Position numbers and translations under genes: made by a program. From JBEHWX01 sp048498995 (GTDB lineage: Bacteria; Bacteroidota; Ignavibacteria; OLB7), in contig JBEHWX010000129.1 in NCBI GenBank assembly GCA_048498995.1, positions 1-15,188 on the forward strand: DNA of 15,188 nt, written 5' to 3'. Shown piece by piece: positions 7,152-14,881 of this stretch. Every line of letters begins with the position of its first letter. Position 1 is the first letter of the stretch. A model generated the notes under the pieces. It was given only the letters and a program-made list of their open reading frames with translations, ran no database searches and was not told where the DNA came from.

Positions 7152-7818
7152 GATTGGCCGCCGCGTTCCCCATCTCCCGTATCAGCGCGGCCAGCCTCTC
7201 CCCGGAGGGGAGCCCGGCGCGCGCGGCGGCATGGAGCGTGGCGTGGTCGAGCGGGTCGATATACGGGAGGATACCGAGCACCGGCGCGGTGCACCAGCGC
7301 TCGAGCGTGGCGCGATTCATCGCGTGCTCCGGGCCGATCATCACCAGCCCCAGAACAGGAACGTCGCGCCGGGCCAGCGCCTCCACGGTCAGGAGCGTGT
7401 GATTCAGCGTGCCGAGCCCGGAGCGGATCGCCAGCAGCACCGGCGCGCGCCAGAGGCGGAACAGATCGACCTGCAACAGCCGGTCGGAGACCGGCACCAG
7501 CACTCCGCCCGCCCCCTCGATCACGAGTGGCCGGCGCGTTGCCGGCGGCAGAAGCCGCGCCTCCTCGATCGTCACGCCGTCGAGCATCGCGCTCTGGTCC
7601 GGCGAGAGGGGGTTGGTGAGCCGGTAGCCCTCGGCGTGGAAGCGCTCCGGCGCCAGGGCGGTCAGCCGCGCCACGGTCTCGGTGTCGCTCTCCCCCTCGA
7701 GACCCGACTGGATCGGCTTCCAGTACTCGCCGTCGAGGACCATCGTGGCCGCGGCGGCCAGCACGGTCTTGCCGATGCCGGTATCGGTGCCGCTGACGAT
7801 CAGTCGCGTGGCGCTCAT
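7126..7818 (-). CDS. bioD: Dethiobiotin synthetase
   Basis: BioD closes the ureido ring of dethiobiotin from DAPA, CO2 and ATP. The 230-residue length is typical. It begins with the P-loop SGTDTGIGKTVLAAA (residues 9-23), followed by YWKPIQSGLEG (the conserved KPxxSG substrate/Mg site) and IEGAGGVLVPV (the Walker B-like EGAGG motif). LLAIRSGLGTLNHTLLTVEAL is the family's nucleotide-side helix. The ATG at 7818 overlaps the bioF stop in an ATGA arrangement and has GGAGGG just upstream. A much longer open frame continues upstream to 8289, but that part is antiparallel-frame noise inside bioF. Confidence 0.96.
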   Translation of the reverse strand: MSATRLIVSGTDTGIGKTVLAAAATMVLDGEYWKPIQSGLEGESDTETVARLTALAPERFHAEGYRLTNPLSPDQSAMLDGVTIEEARLLPPATRRPLVIEGAGGVLVPVSDRLLQVDLFRLWRAPVLLAIRSGLGTLNHTLLTVEALARRDVPVLGLVMIGPEHAMNRATLERWCTAPVLGILPYIDPLDHATLHAAARAGLPSGERLAALIREMGNAAANHDRNDHEN

Positions 7819-8963
7819 GCTGTTCCCTCCAGAATGCGCTCGGCCTCCAGCACGGCATCGGCCAGCCGGTCGATCTCCCCGGCGGCATGGCGCGCGGTAA
7901 GGGAGATGCGGAGCCGCGCGGTGCCGGCCGGCACGGTCGGCGGACGAATGGCGCGGACGTCGAGCCCCTCCTTCCGGAGCATCTCGGCGGCGGCGAGCGC
8001 CCTGTCGTCGGCACCGATCACCACCGGCACGATCGGGCTCGATCCGGGGAGCGCGCGCCAGCGGCGCAGCGCGTCGAGGCGCCGGCGGAGCCGCGCCGAA
8101 AGGTCGAGTACCGCCTCGGCGCGTCCGGCCATGGCCGGGAGCAGATCGAGCGCGGCCAGGAGCGCCGCGGCCTGCAGCGGGGCCGGGGCGGTGCTGAAGA
8201 GGAAGGGACGTGCCGCGTTGACCAGATAGTCGATCACGCTCCGATCGGCGGCCACGAACGCGCCGGCCGAGCCGAGCGCCTTGCCGCACGGATGCACGGT
8301 CGCCAGCGGTGGGCGCGGCAGCTCCACGGTCGCGTGGATGCCCCGCGCCTGGTGGCCGTAGAGGCCGGTCGCGTGCGCTTCGTCCACCACGAGCTCGGCG
8401 TCGTGCTCGCGTGCCACCTCGGCCAGCTCCGCGATCGGGGCGGCGTCGCCATCCATGCTGTAGATCCCCTCGATCACCACGAGCGCGGCGTCGAACGCCG
8501 GACGGTCGCGCAGGGCGCGGCGGAGCCCGTCCGGATCATTGTGCGGGAAGGAGCGCTTCGTGGCCAGCGATGCGCGGGCCCCTTCCTTGAGGGAGGCATG
8601 CGCGGCGGCATCGAGAAGGATCAGGTCGCGGCGGGAGGGGAGCGCCGAGAGGAGGGCATGATTGGCGGCGAAGCCGCTGGAGAAGAGAAGGGCATCCTCG
8701 CGTCCGAGGAAGCGCGCGAACCGGCGCTCCGCCTCGACGTGGAGCGGATGATTGCCGGAGAGGAGGCGCGACCCGGTGGAGCCATGGGGCACGCCCCGGG
8801 CGGCGGCCTCGGCCACCGCCCGGAGCACTCCCGGATCGTCGCTCAACGCCAGGTAGTCGTTCGAGGAGAAGTCGATGCCGGACGGCGAGGCGAGCCGCCT
8901 GCGTCGTGATCGGGCCTCGAGCTCCCCGAGCTCGCGCGTGATGCGTGCGTGCAGTCGGCTCAT
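7815..8963 (-). CDS. bioF: 8-amino-7-oxononanoate synthase (KAPA synthase)
   Basis: BioF is a PLP-dependent alpha-oxoamine synthase that condenses pimeloyl-ACP or pimeloyl-CoA with alanine to give KAPA. The 382 residues match the family. Visible signatures are DFSSNDYLAL (31-40), GSTGSRLLSGNHPLHVEAE (61-79), LFSSGFAANHALLSAL (93-108), H122 stacking on PLP in DAAAHAS, EGIYSMDGDAAP (165-176), VVDEAHATGLYG (192-203) with D194 and H197, and the PLP lysine K228 in PCGKALGSAGAF. The start at 8963 shares an ATGA overlap with the bioB stop, and the stop shares an ATGA overlap with the bioD start, so expression is probably coupled. Closely related KBL/SPT enzymes are less likely given the operon. Confidence 0.96.
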   Translation of the reverse strand: MSRLHARITRELGELEARSRRRRLASPSGIDFSSNDYLALSDDPGVLRAVAEAAARGVPHGSTGSRLLSGNHPLHVEAERRFARFLGREDALLFSSGFAANHALLSALPSRRDLILLDAAAHASLKEGARASLATKRSFPHNDPDGLRRALRDRPAFDAALVVIEGIYSMDGDAAPIAELAEVAREHDAELVVDEAHATGLYGHQARGIHATVELPRPPLATVHPCGKALGSAGAFVAADRSVIDYLVNAARPFLFSTAPAPLQAAALLAALDLLPAMAGRAEAVLDLSARLRRRLDALRRWRALPGSSPIVPVVIGADDRALAAAEMLRKEGLDVRAIRPPTVPAGTARLRISLTARHAAGEIDRLADAVLEAERILEGTA

Positions 8964-9967
8964 GACGCGCTGGCCGCCGGCTCCTCCTCGGTGATCGCGA
9001 ACTCGGCCGAGTACGGGGCCGTCGGCGTCACGCCGAGCTTCCGCATCAGCTCGTGGTCCCGGTTCTCCTCGGGGTTCGGCGTGGTCAGGAGCTTCTCGCC
9101 GGTGAAGATCGAGTTGGCGCCGGCCAGCAGCGCCAGCGCCTGCGCCTCGTCGGACATCGACAGGCGGCCGGCGCTCAGGCGGATGCGGGAGGTCGGCATC
9201 AGGATGCGCGCGCAGGCGATGGTCCTGACGAACTCGAACGGATCGATCTGATCGCGCTCGCCGAGGGGCGTTCCCTCCACCGGCACCAGGGCGTTGATCG
9301 GCACGCTCTCCGGATGGGGCGCCAGCGTCGCCAGGGTATGGAGGAACTCGATGCGATCCTCCTCGGTCTCACCCATGCCGATGATGCCGCCGCAGCAGAG
9401 GGAGATACCGGCGCCCCGGACGTTCTGAATGGTCTGGAGCCGGTCGTCGTACTCGCGCGTGGAGATGATCTCTCCGTAGAAGGAGCGGGAGGTATCGAGG
9501 TTGTGATTGTAGGCGGTGAGCCCGGCCTCGGCCAGGCGCTCGGCCTGCCAGGGGGTGATCATGCCGAGCGTGCAGCAGACTTCCAGTCCGAGGTCGCGCA
9601 CGGCGCCGACCATCTCGAGCACGCGGTCGAAGTCGCTGTTGTCGCGCACCTCGCGCCAGGCCGCGCCCATGCAGAACCTGGTGGAGCCGGCGCGGCGGGC
9701 CTGCTCGGCCGAGGCCACCACGGTCTGGACATCGAGCAGACGATGAACGTTCACCCCGGTATCGTAGCGGGCGGCCTGCGGACAGTAGGCGCAATCCTCC
9801 GGACATCCTCCGGTCTTGATCGACAGAAGCGTGCAGCACTGCACGTCGTCGTAGGAGTGGAAGCGCGCGTGGACGGCGGAGGCTCGCGAGACGAGCTTGA
9901 GGAAGGGAGTGCGGTAGAGCTCGGCGACCTCGCGCCGGCTCCAGTCGGAGCGGAGTTCTTCTGACAT
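8960..9967 (-). CDS. bioB: Biotin synthase (radical SAM)
   Basis: BioB inserts sulfur into dethiobiotin using a radical-SAM [4Fe-4S] cluster and a sacrificial [2Fe-2S] cluster. The 335-residue product from ATG 9967 has the radical-SAM triad C55, C59, C62 in KTGGCPEDCAYCPQ. The second-cluster ligands are also intact: C99 in RFCMGAAWREV, C131 in EVCCTLGM, C191 in LCCGGIIGMGET and the arginine of RIRLSAGR (261-268). YNHNLDTS (153-160) and LLTTPNPEENRD (293-304) are further family blocks. The open frame extends to 10072 but that 35-residue extension is not conserved in character; MSEELRSDWS gives the normal N-terminus, although its Shine-Dalgarno is weak. It is the first gene of the operon, so its upstream region should hold the operon promoter. 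Confidence 0.97.
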   Translation of the reverse strand: MSEELRSDWSRREVAELYRTPFLKLVSRASAVHARFHSYDDVQCCTLLSIKTGGCPEDCAYCPQAARYDTGVNVHRLLDVQTVVASAEQARRAGSTRFCMGAAWREVRDNSDFDRVLEMVGAVRDLGLEVCCTLGMITPWQAERLAEAGLTAYNHNLDTSRSFYGEIISTREYDDRLQTIQNVRGAGISLCCGGIIGMGETEEDRIEFLHTLATLAPHPESVPINALVPVEGTPLGERDQIDPFEFVRTIACARILMPTSRIRLSAGRLSMSDEAQALALLAGANSIFTGEKLLTTPNPEENRDHELMRKLGVTPTAPYSAEFAITEEEPAASAS

Positions 9968-10043
9968 CTGCAGTTCCGGATTCGAGTGAACGGCGGCCGG
10001 AATCGGGGGGCGCCGCGCCGAAAATAGGAATGCGAGAGAAGAA

Positions 10044-10069
10044 CAAACGCATCGTTCCGTGTCTGTTTG
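10044..10069. promoter_or_regulatory. Possible operator: CAAAC-N16-GTTTG inverted repeat upstream of bioB
   Basis: CAAAC (10044-10048) and GTTTG (10065-10069) are inverted arms separated by 16 bp, about 77 bp upstream of the bioB start. They stand out in very GC-rich DNA. The geometry resembles a BirA box (TTGTAAACC and its complement, spaced by about 15-16 bp), but the arms match it only partly, so this is a weak candidate. Confidence 0.25.
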
Positions 10070-10554
10070 CACCAGACCGGACCGATGCCGAGGAGAGCGG
10101 GTCGCGGGAGAGGTATCCCCGCGGACGCTCCGGGATCGGCGGAAATCAAGATCGGAGCCCGTCGCGGCGACCGTGCCTCATGGCCGGGAGCGGGCACGGC
10201 CGGCGACGTCACGAGGACATCCCCTCTCAACAAGCCGGGACGTCGAGAGGGCGGGCGACGGGCTCCGAAATTCGCGTTGGCGCATCGAAATCGTGGATCG
10301 GAAGTAGTGCGGAAATAGCGGTCGGGCGGAAATGATCCGCCGGCCGTCCGAGCCCGGCCGGGGAGTCCCGATGGGATCGCCCCGCAAGGGTTGGGCTCGA
10401 GTTCTGGTCCGGGGGGACGTGTGCGACAGAATGATGGCAGGGCCGGCGCGGGACCGATGGAAGCCAGCCACGGCTTGAAGCTAGCAATCGAAGCGTTTGG
10501 ATAATATCGCGCTCCGATGGTGATGTTTCATCCTCCATGTGGATACGCTTCCGC

Positions 10555-10584
10555 GCGGATACTCCATGTGCGGATACTCCATGT
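10555..10584. repeat. 15-bp tandem duplication
   Basis: GCGGATACTCCATGT occurs twice head to tail (10555-10569 and 10570-10584). A partial relative, CTCCATGTGGATAC, lies just upstream near 10533. The element is in the non-coding region between the bio operon and the channel gene. Confidence 0.75.
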
Positions 10585-10917
10585 GCCATGGCGGGATCGG
10601 CCTGGATGGGGCCGAGCCCCGGCCGGATCGACGCCGCCACGGATGCCGTCCGGTTGCACCGCGCCTGGCCGCGCCGCGAGCACTCCGGGCCGATTCCGGG
10701 AAGCGCTCGCGAGAGGCTCCCGGGACGATCTCGGCGCTGCCGAGGCGCACGATGTCGCGCGGCGGGGAACGGGGACCGGGAGGGAAGGTCGCTCTCAGGG
10801 CCACGCCGGGCAAGGAGAACTTCGACATCACGAGAGATTCTCTTCTCCGGAGAGCTCCGGGTTGCTTCCGGACAATCCCCTCCGCGACGCCTCCCGGGCG
10901 ATACCCCACCGTCACAT

Positions 10918-10961
10918 CCGGCATCGGCCGCCTCCGGCATCGGCCGCCTCCGGCATCGCCG
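10918..10961. repeat. 16-bp tandem repeat, about 2.7 copies
   Basis: CCGGCATCGGCCGCCT begins at 10918 and 10934, with a third truncated copy from 10950 (CCGGCATCGCCG). It is non-coding and similar in scale to the other short duplications in the window. Confidence 0.75.
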
Positions 10962-11279
10962 CGGGGAATCATCGGAACATGGAACGATGACGCCAGGGGC
11001 GGTCCGGCCTCCCATGCATCGACGCGGGGGGGAGGGCAATTGCAACATTGCGGGCAAAAGTGGATATTCGCGCCGCAACGCCCTTACGTCTTCACGCGCG
11101 ATCTCGAAGGATCACTTCGGACGCTCCGACCTCGAACCGTGCCGCCGCCGGTCGAACGGAGCGCGATGCGCGCGTCCGCTCTCTCCCCCTCCAGCCGACC
11201 TCGCGTCGTCCGATCTCCGGGGTGAGCGCGAGGTCCGGTTCAGAGAGTCGTCCACTCAATCAACGACGCCGATCTCACA

Positions 11280-12374
11280 ATGCGTGACCATGGCACCCGC
11301 GCGCGCCGCGTCTGGATGACCGACGCGCGCCGCAAGCTCCTTACCACCATCGGAGCGCTGGTGGCGTGCTATCTCCTGGCCGCGCTCGTCGTGTTCATCT
11401 GCGAGCGTGGAGAGGAGGGAGCGCTCATCCACTCCTATCCACAGGCGCTCTGGTATACGCTGGTGACCGTCAGCACCGTCGGCTACGGCGATCTCTACCC
11501 GGTCTCCGCCGCCGGCCGGATCGCCGGCGGGCTGGTGATCATCACGTCGGTCGGGCTGATCGGCTTCGTCATCGGCAAGTTCGGCGAGCTGGCCGTCGAG
11601 TCAAGCAGGAGGAGATTTCTCGGCATGGATGGAACCGATTTCACGAATCACTATATCGTGCTCGGCTGGAACGATCTGAGCCGCACGGTGATCAAGGAGA
11701 TGATCGTCGCCGGGTTCAAGGTGGCGGTGCTGACGCAGCAGGAGCGGGACATCGCCGAGATGCGGACGATCTTCACCGACCCTAAGACCTTCTTCGTCAG
11801 CTTCGGCCTGTATCAGGAGGACGACGCGCTGGCGCGGCTGAACATCGCGCGCGCGGCCGGAGCGGTGCTGCTCACCGGCGACGACACGACCACGCTGGTG
11901 ACCGTGCTTCACCTGAAGCAGCTCAACCCGTCGCTGAAGATCACCGCGTACATCAACAATTCGCAGTTGCGCAAGACGGTGGAGAACGCCGGCGTCAACT
12001 ACGTGATCTCGCCGAACGAAGTGCTCGGCCGGCTGATAGCCTCCGCGGCCTTCGAGCCGGACGTCTCCAGCTTCATGGAGGCGATCCTTTCGGCGACCAC
12101 CGGCGACGACGACATGGACCTGCAGGAGTTCCGCCTCCGGCAGGGGCATCCCCTGGTCGGCATGAGCTGCGCCGCGGCCAACAACCTGCTGGTGGAGAAG
12201 ACCGGCGCGCAGCTGCTCTCCTACAGCCGCGTCGCCGGCGGACAGTGGCAGGTGGCCAAGGGGCACGCGACCAACGATATCCTGGCTCCCGACGATTATC
12301 TGATCGTACTTGCCAATCGCAGCAGCGGCGAGCGGACCTCGGACTATCTGGGAGTTCCGCAGGGGCGGATGTAG
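11280..12374 (+). CDS. Two-TM RCK-regulated potassium channel (Kch/MthK-like)
   Basis: The 364-residue protein has the layout TM1 (about 19-41, LLTTIGALVACYLLAALVVFI), pore helix and selectivity filter TVSTVGYGD (63-71), TM2 (80-102), a Rossmann-type RCK-N/TrkA-N domain (about 123-250) and an RCK-C/TrkA-C domain (about 280-355, including GHPLVGMS and ILAPDDYLIVLAN). GYGD marks potassium selectivity. The first strand NHYIVLGWNDLS (123-134) lacks the full GxGxxG dinucleotide motif, as in several gated RCK channels that bind calcium or other ligands. It acts in the inner membrane as a tetramer. The start at 11280 and an ATG at 11316 are both possible; neither has a Shine-Dalgarno. A probable zinc protein follows after 12 bp, likely co-transcribed. 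Confidence 0.92.
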   Translation: MRDHGTRARRVWMTDARRKLLTTIGALVACYLLAALVVFICERGEEGALIHSYPQALWYTLVTVSTVGYGDLYPVSAAGRIAGGLVIITSVGLIGFVIGKFGELAVESSRRRFLGMDGTDFTNHYIVLGWNDLSRTVIKEMIVAGFKVAVLTQQERDIAEMRTIFTDPKTFFVSFGLYQEDDALARLNIARAAGAVLLTGDDTTTLVTVLHLKQLNPSLKITAYINNSQLRKTVENAGVNYVISPNEVLGRLIASAAFEPDVSSFMEAILSATTGDDDMDLQEFRLRQGHPLVGMSCAAANNLLVEKTGAQLLSYSRVAGGQWQVAKGHATNDILAPDDYLIVLANRSSGERTSDYLGVPQGRM

Positions 12375-12386
12375 CACTGGCTCGGC

Positions 12387-13133
12387 ATGATGAACGATCA
12401 ACCTTCTGACTTCCCCCCGAATCGTCCGATCCGCGATCTGGACGACCTGGTCGATACATTCTGGCGCTTCTGCCGCGGAGAGATCTCCACGGCGCAGTTC
12501 GAATCGCTCGTCGAGTCCGATCCGCGCGTGCGCGCGCTGCTCGACGACCGGCTGTACGAGGCGCTCTACGGCTGCGATTACGGCGACGCGATGATGATGG
12601 CCGAGGTCCGGAGCGACCTCTGGCGGTGGATCAACCGTCAAGATCCCTCCTTCGCCCTCAGGACGTATGGCTACATGACCGTGCCGCTGAAGGCGGTCCG
12701 CTACGATTCGGCCACCTGCACCGCCTGCGGCGGCCGGTTTCCGCTGCCGACGGTCGGGGCGTTCTCGCTCGGGCGCTTCATCCTGAGCGGGCTCGACGGC
12801 GAGCGGCATCTCTACCTGGAGTCGCTTGCCAACCCCGCATTCGAGTCGATCCAGCGGATCGTGCTCGAAGCCGTGAGCGATCGGCTCACCGGCGAGGAGT
12901 GCATGGAGCTGGTGCTCGAGGTGGCCGCGCGCTGCGCCGATCCACTGGCCGGCGTCTCCTTCACCGCGCGCGATGTCTGTCCGGTCTGCCACACCGAGCA
13001 GAGCAGCTACCTGACCGATGTCACCCTCTTCGAGGGAATGATCCCGGTCGCCTCCTTCCGGAGCTTCAACCTGATCGCCGATGCGGAGCGTCGCCTCGGC
13101 ATCGGACGGATCATCGAGCGGATGCTCGAGTGA
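12387..13133 (+). CDS. Hypothetical protein with a split four-cysteine (probable zinc) site
   Basis: No family is recognised. The 248-residue protein contains two CxxC pairs: C111/C114 in ATCTACGGRFPLP and C198/C201 in RDVCPVCHTEQ. Together they could form one zinc ribbon, although 84 residues separate them. Between them lie GAFSLGRFILSGLDGERHLYLESL (124-147) and an alpha-helical stretch ESIQRIVLEAVSDRLTGEECMELVLEVAARC (153-183). The N-terminus is acidic and helical (LDDLVDTFWRFCRGEISTAQFESLVES). There is no membrane segment or signal peptide. The start is one of two adjacent ATGs (12387, 12390), 12 bp after the channel stop, with no good Shine-Dalgarno, so translation may depend on coupling. 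The location suggests a partner of the channel, but this is inference. Confidence 0.8.
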   Translation: MMNDQPSDFPPNRPIRDLDDLVDTFWRFCRGEISTAQFESLVESDPRVRALLDDRLYEALYGCDYGDAMMMAEVRSDLWRWINRQDPSFALRTYGYMTVPLKAVRYDSATCTACGGRFPLPTVGAFSLGRFILSGLDGERHLYLESLANPAFESIQRIVLEAVSDRLTGEECMELVLEVAARCADPLAGVSFTARDVCPVCHTEQSSYLTDVTLFEGMIPVASFRSFNLIADAERRLGIGRIIERMLE

Positions 13134-13215
13134 GCCCGCCCCGATGCGGCCGGAGAGCGATCCCCACGTCGCGCCGGTGATACGGCGATGGTCGACACCA
13201 CATCTCTTGAATGCC

Positions 13216-13761
13216 ATGCAGCAGACCATTGACATCGTTCCCTTTACCGTCGAGGACGCCGCGGCCCTCGCGGACTGGATCACGTCGCAGTCGTGGCCGT
13301 TTCACGGCGGCACCCCGCCGACGCCGGAGATGATCCTGGATCGGGTCGCGCGTGGCGTCTACCTGAACGACCGGACCCGCACCTTCTGGGGCATCGACGA
13401 CCAGGGGGAGAAGGTCGGGCTGATTCAGTTGCGCGATATCGGCGACTCCTCGCCGAACTTCGATCTGCGCATCCGTCACGACCGACGCGGGACCGGGCTC
13501 GGCGAGCAGGCGCTCCGCTGGCTGACCGGCTATTTGTTCACCGAGCTTCCCGAGATCCGGAGGATCGAGGGAACCACGAGGGCGGACAACGTGGCGATGC
13601 GGAAGCTCTTCGGCCGATGCGGCTACGCCAAGGAAGCGCATTATCGGAGCGCCTGGCCCGACGGCGACGTCCATCACGACGCGGTCGGCTACGCCATCCT
13701 GCGCGACGACTGGCTCAACGGCACCATCACGCCGCCGAGATTGCCTGACGAGCCGGCCTGA
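13216..13761 (+). CDS. GNAT-family N-acetyltransferase (RimJ/RimL-like)
   Basis: This 181-residue protein fits a single GNAT domain that transfers an acyl group from acetyl-CoA to an amine. The pyrophosphate-binding motif A is DRRGTGLGEQALRWLTGYLF (89-108), matching R-x-G-x-G. The motif B segment TTRADNVAMRKLFGRCGYAKEAHYRSAW (120-147) has the N-x-A-M-x-x-x-F/G-F/Y arrangement of the RimJ/RimL group, followed by a closing strand AVGYAILRDDW. The start at 13216 (MQQTIDIVPFTVEDA) gives the normal beta-1 strand; upstream in-frame ATGs overlap the preceding gene's 3' end. The Shine-Dalgarno is weak. The substrate is unknown. It lies 82 bp downstream of the four-cysteine gene and may belong to the same transcript. 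Confidence 0.9.
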   Translation: MQQTIDIVPFTVEDAAALADWITSQSWPFHGGTPPTPEMILDRVARGVYLNDRTRTFWGIDDQGEKVGLIQLRDIGDSSPNFDLRIRHDRRGTGLGEQALRWLTGYLFTELPEIRRIEGTTRADNVAMRKLFGRCGYAKEAHYRSAWPDGDVHHDAVGYAILRDDWLNGTITPPRLPDEPA

Positions 13762-14002
13762 GCCGCGTCCGTCTTCACGTGCATCACGTTGGAGAGGCGC
13801 GTTCGAGGTGTACGGAAGCGATCACCGCGGCCATTGCTGGCACCGAAGTGGTACGATTGCGGGCGGGTCGCCGGCAAGGCCCGGCGGCCGGATCGTCCGC
13901 CGAATCGTTCGCGAGCTCGCCGGTCGATCCATCAATGGGCACGTGCGCGCGGATGCGGACACGGAGCGATGCCCGGGAAGATGAAGAAGAGGGGAGGAGA
14001 AG

Positions 14003-14809
14003 ATGGCGTTCACGCTCGCTCATCCGGCCGTGGCGGTGCCGATCGCGCGCCTGGCCGGCGATGATCTGGATATTCCCGCGCTGGTGATCGGGAGCATGGC
14101 TCCCGATATCGAGTTCGTCCTGACCGGGCGGGCCACCAGCAAATACGGCCACAGCGCGGAGGGGCTGCTCCTCTTCTGCGTGCCGGTCGGCCTTTCCCTC
14201 TACCTGCTCTACCACCTCGTCGCCAAGCGTCCCCTCGTGCTTCTCCTTCCGGATCGTTACCGCGACCGGCTGATACGGTACGCGCATCCTCCCGAGATCG
14301 GCGAGCCGGCCCGGCTGGCGCGCGCGGCCATCTCCGTCTATCTCGGCGCGGTGACGCATGTGGCGTGGGATGCCTTCTCGCATCCGGAGGGGATCGTGGT
14401 ACGCGGGTGGCCGGCGCTGCGGGTACCGCTGATGAGGATCGGCGGGATGCGGGTCGCCGGCTACAAGCTGGTGCAGTACGTCTCGTCGCTGGCCGGTCTG
14501 GTGGTGATGGCGCGTGGCGCCGAGCGGGCGCTCCGGAGCGAGCCGAGGGTGCGTCCGCCGAAGCGGTTCCGTCTTCCCCGCGCGCTGCGTCGCGCGATCG
14601 TCGGGGCTCTGGGGCTGGTGACCGGAGCGATGGCGCTGCGGGCGGGACTCCGCGCCGCGCGTGGCTCATCCGGACTTGCCGCGGTGGAGCATTTCATCAC
14701 GCATGGGAGCATCTACTGGATGGGGGCGGCCGGACTCGGCGTGCTCGCCTACGGCACAGCCGCGCGGCTGCATCTGGAATCGGGAAGCGAACGTTCCGGA
14801 GCGAATTGA
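14003..14809 (+). CDS. DUF4184-family integral membrane protein
   Basis: The N-terminus MAFTLAHPAVAVPIARL with DIPALVIGSMAPDIEFVL (23-40) is the DUF4184 signature. It is followed by YGHSAEGLLLFCVPVGLSLYLLYHLV (48-73) with a conserved HS pair, and GAVTHVAWDAFSHPEG (115-130) with the HxxWDxxSH block. These His/Asp residues resemble the metal-site spacing of membrane-bound phospholipase C/hydrolase-like proteins, but the family's activity is not established. The 268 residues include probable membrane helices near 54-73, 105-121, 155-171, 196-214 and 236-252. The start has a strong GGAGGAGAAG immediately upstream. A 12-bp self-complementary sequence (ACGACGCGTCGT) begins at the last base of the stop codon. 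Confidence 0.88.
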   Translation: MAFTLAHPAVAVPIARLAGDDLDIPALVIGSMAPDIEFVLTGRATSKYGHSAEGLLLFCVPVGLSLYLLYHLVAKRPLVLLLPDRYRDRLIRYAHPPEIGEPARLARAAISVYLGAVTHVAWDAFSHPEGIVVRGWPALRVPLMRIGGMRVAGYKLVQYVSSLAGLVVMARGAERALRSEPRVRPPKRFRLPRALRRAIVGALGLVTGAMALRAGLRAARGSSGLAAVEHFITHGSIYWMGAAGLGVLAYGTAARLHLESGSERSGAN

Positions 14810-14881
14810 CGACGCGTCGTTGTCCGGGAATGTCGGGGGCATCGATGGCGCATGCCGATCGAGTTTTCGGTGATGCTGATC

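Larger units (their letters stand above)
9968..11279. other. 1.3-kb divergent intergenic region without a convincing gene
   Basis: No reading frame here has recognisable motifs or a Shine-Dalgarno-supported start; the open frames are Arg/Pro/Ser-rich and typical of GC-rich non-coding sequence. The region must hold the bio operon promoter (near 9968-10100) and, at the other end, the promoter of the potassium-channel gene. It contains a small A/T-containing inverted repeat near 10044, tandem duplications at 10555 and 10918, and a 10-bp palindrome TCTCCGGAGA near 10841. I see no tRNA, rRNA or riboswitch. Confidence 0.55.

Noticed and set aside
6042..7619. 525-residue plus-strand open frame
   Set aside because: It runs antisense across bioA and bioD and has no recognisable domain.
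7819..8289. N-terminal extension of bioD fused to an extra domain
   Set aside because: The extension is an alternate frame of bioF and is Arg/Pro-rich; the P-loop start at 7818 has a good ribosome binding site and an ATGA overlap with bioF.
10385..10420. tRNA-like T-arm (CTCGAGTTC)
   Set aside because: No matching acceptor, D or anticodon stems can be drawn around it on either strand.
10227..11078. 283-residue minus-strand gene in the long intergenic region
   Set aside because: Composition is Arg/Pro/Ser-rich, it spans the tandem duplications, and it has no motif or ribosome binding site.
11601..13283. 560-residue minus-strand open frame
   Set aside because: It is antisense to the potassium channel and the four-cysteine gene, which have clear motifs; such long mirror frames are common in GC-rich DNA.
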